From Bacteroidales bacterium UBA1756 (GTDB taxonomy: Bacteria > Bacteroidota > Bacteroidia > Bacteroidales > WCHB1-69), in NCBI GenBank assembly GCA_002314795.1, contig DCHI01000019.1:1-47617 (forward strand): 47,617 nucleotides of DNA. Reading direction: 5' to 3'. The position numbers and the translations under genes were made by a program. Positions 47,617 to 47,617 of this stretch are shown here, piece by piece; the stretch's first letter is position 1; every line of letters starts with the position of its first letter. Below the pieces are notes generated by a model, which worked only from the letters and a program-made list of their open reading frames with translations, searched no databases and was not told where the DNA came from.

Positions 47617-47617
47617 C

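Overview
The window looks like a chromosome segment from a member of the order Bacteroidales (phylum Bacteroidota); genus and species cannot be told from it. The reasons are: almost no Shine-Dalgarno sites; promoters with the Bacteroidetes -7 element TAnnTTTG at fixed short distances before many start codons on both strands; several large secreted proteins with type IX secretion system (T9SS) C-terminal sorting domains; the gliding/T9SS lipoprotein gene gldH next to ricT; and family members typical of this phylum (BT_3928-type DoxX protein, DUF1599, DUF5106, DUF4301, DUF2007, short AMP nucleosidase, NspC).

Layout. 1-3300: two tiny membrane proteins in tandem (the first only 30 residues), a decayed chimeric relic (phage-tail-like start joined to a REP-associated Y1 transposase end), a secreted endonuclease I with T9SS signal, and a DUF2007 protein. 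3350-9500: a GH29 alpha-L-fucosidase with PA14 domain, a CAU-decoding tRNA (probably tRNA-Ile2), a Wzx-like flippase, a choice-of-anchor L protein with gliding-motility C-terminal domain, and gldH. 9480-21400: ricT, a large M16 peptidase, a DUF4301 protein, a 1224-residue T9SS cargo protein built from duplicated modules, and a POT-family transporter. 21600-31550: a membrane-anchored coiled-coil protein divergent from comF, then a long leftward block (DUF5106 thioredoxin-like lipid/periplasm protein, DUF1599, DoxX/MauE-like, argS, rsgA), and nspC-yitT. 31800-36600: rocD, ferritin, an ORF6N-domain protein, amn, tsaE and a very unusual alanine-dehydrogenase relative lacking its NAD domain. 36660-41260: a leftward block dnaB-smpB-recR-putative Mn transporter-RsmI-like methyltransferase. 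41415-47617: a second, much larger T9SS endonuclease I, a YafQ-type toxin-antitoxin pair, a His/Cys-rich exported protein and a CusB/CzcB-like metal-efflux adaptor, ending in a 9-bp tandem repeat.

How the parts fit. Four proteins carry T9SS sorting domains and one needed-for-gliding lipoprotein (GldH) lies among them, so outer-membrane secretion is a main theme; two of the cargos are DNases, and three of the cargos share one approximately 185-residue jelly-roll-like module. Metal handling is a second theme (ferritin, putative Mn transporter with a His-rich loop, His-rich protein plus RND adaptor). The rest is housekeeping: translation (argS, rsgA, smpB, tsaE, tRNA), replication and repair (dnaB, recR), polyamine and ornithine metabolism (nspC, rocD).

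The most surprising observation is the gene after tsaE (35890-36591): it keeps the N-terminal and C-terminal parts of the Bacteroidota alanine dehydrogenase/transhydrogenase family but the whole Rossmann domain between them is gone, in frame, and the pyruvate-binding residues are changed. No CRISPR array, intact insertion sequence, prophage or recognised anti-phage system was seen.
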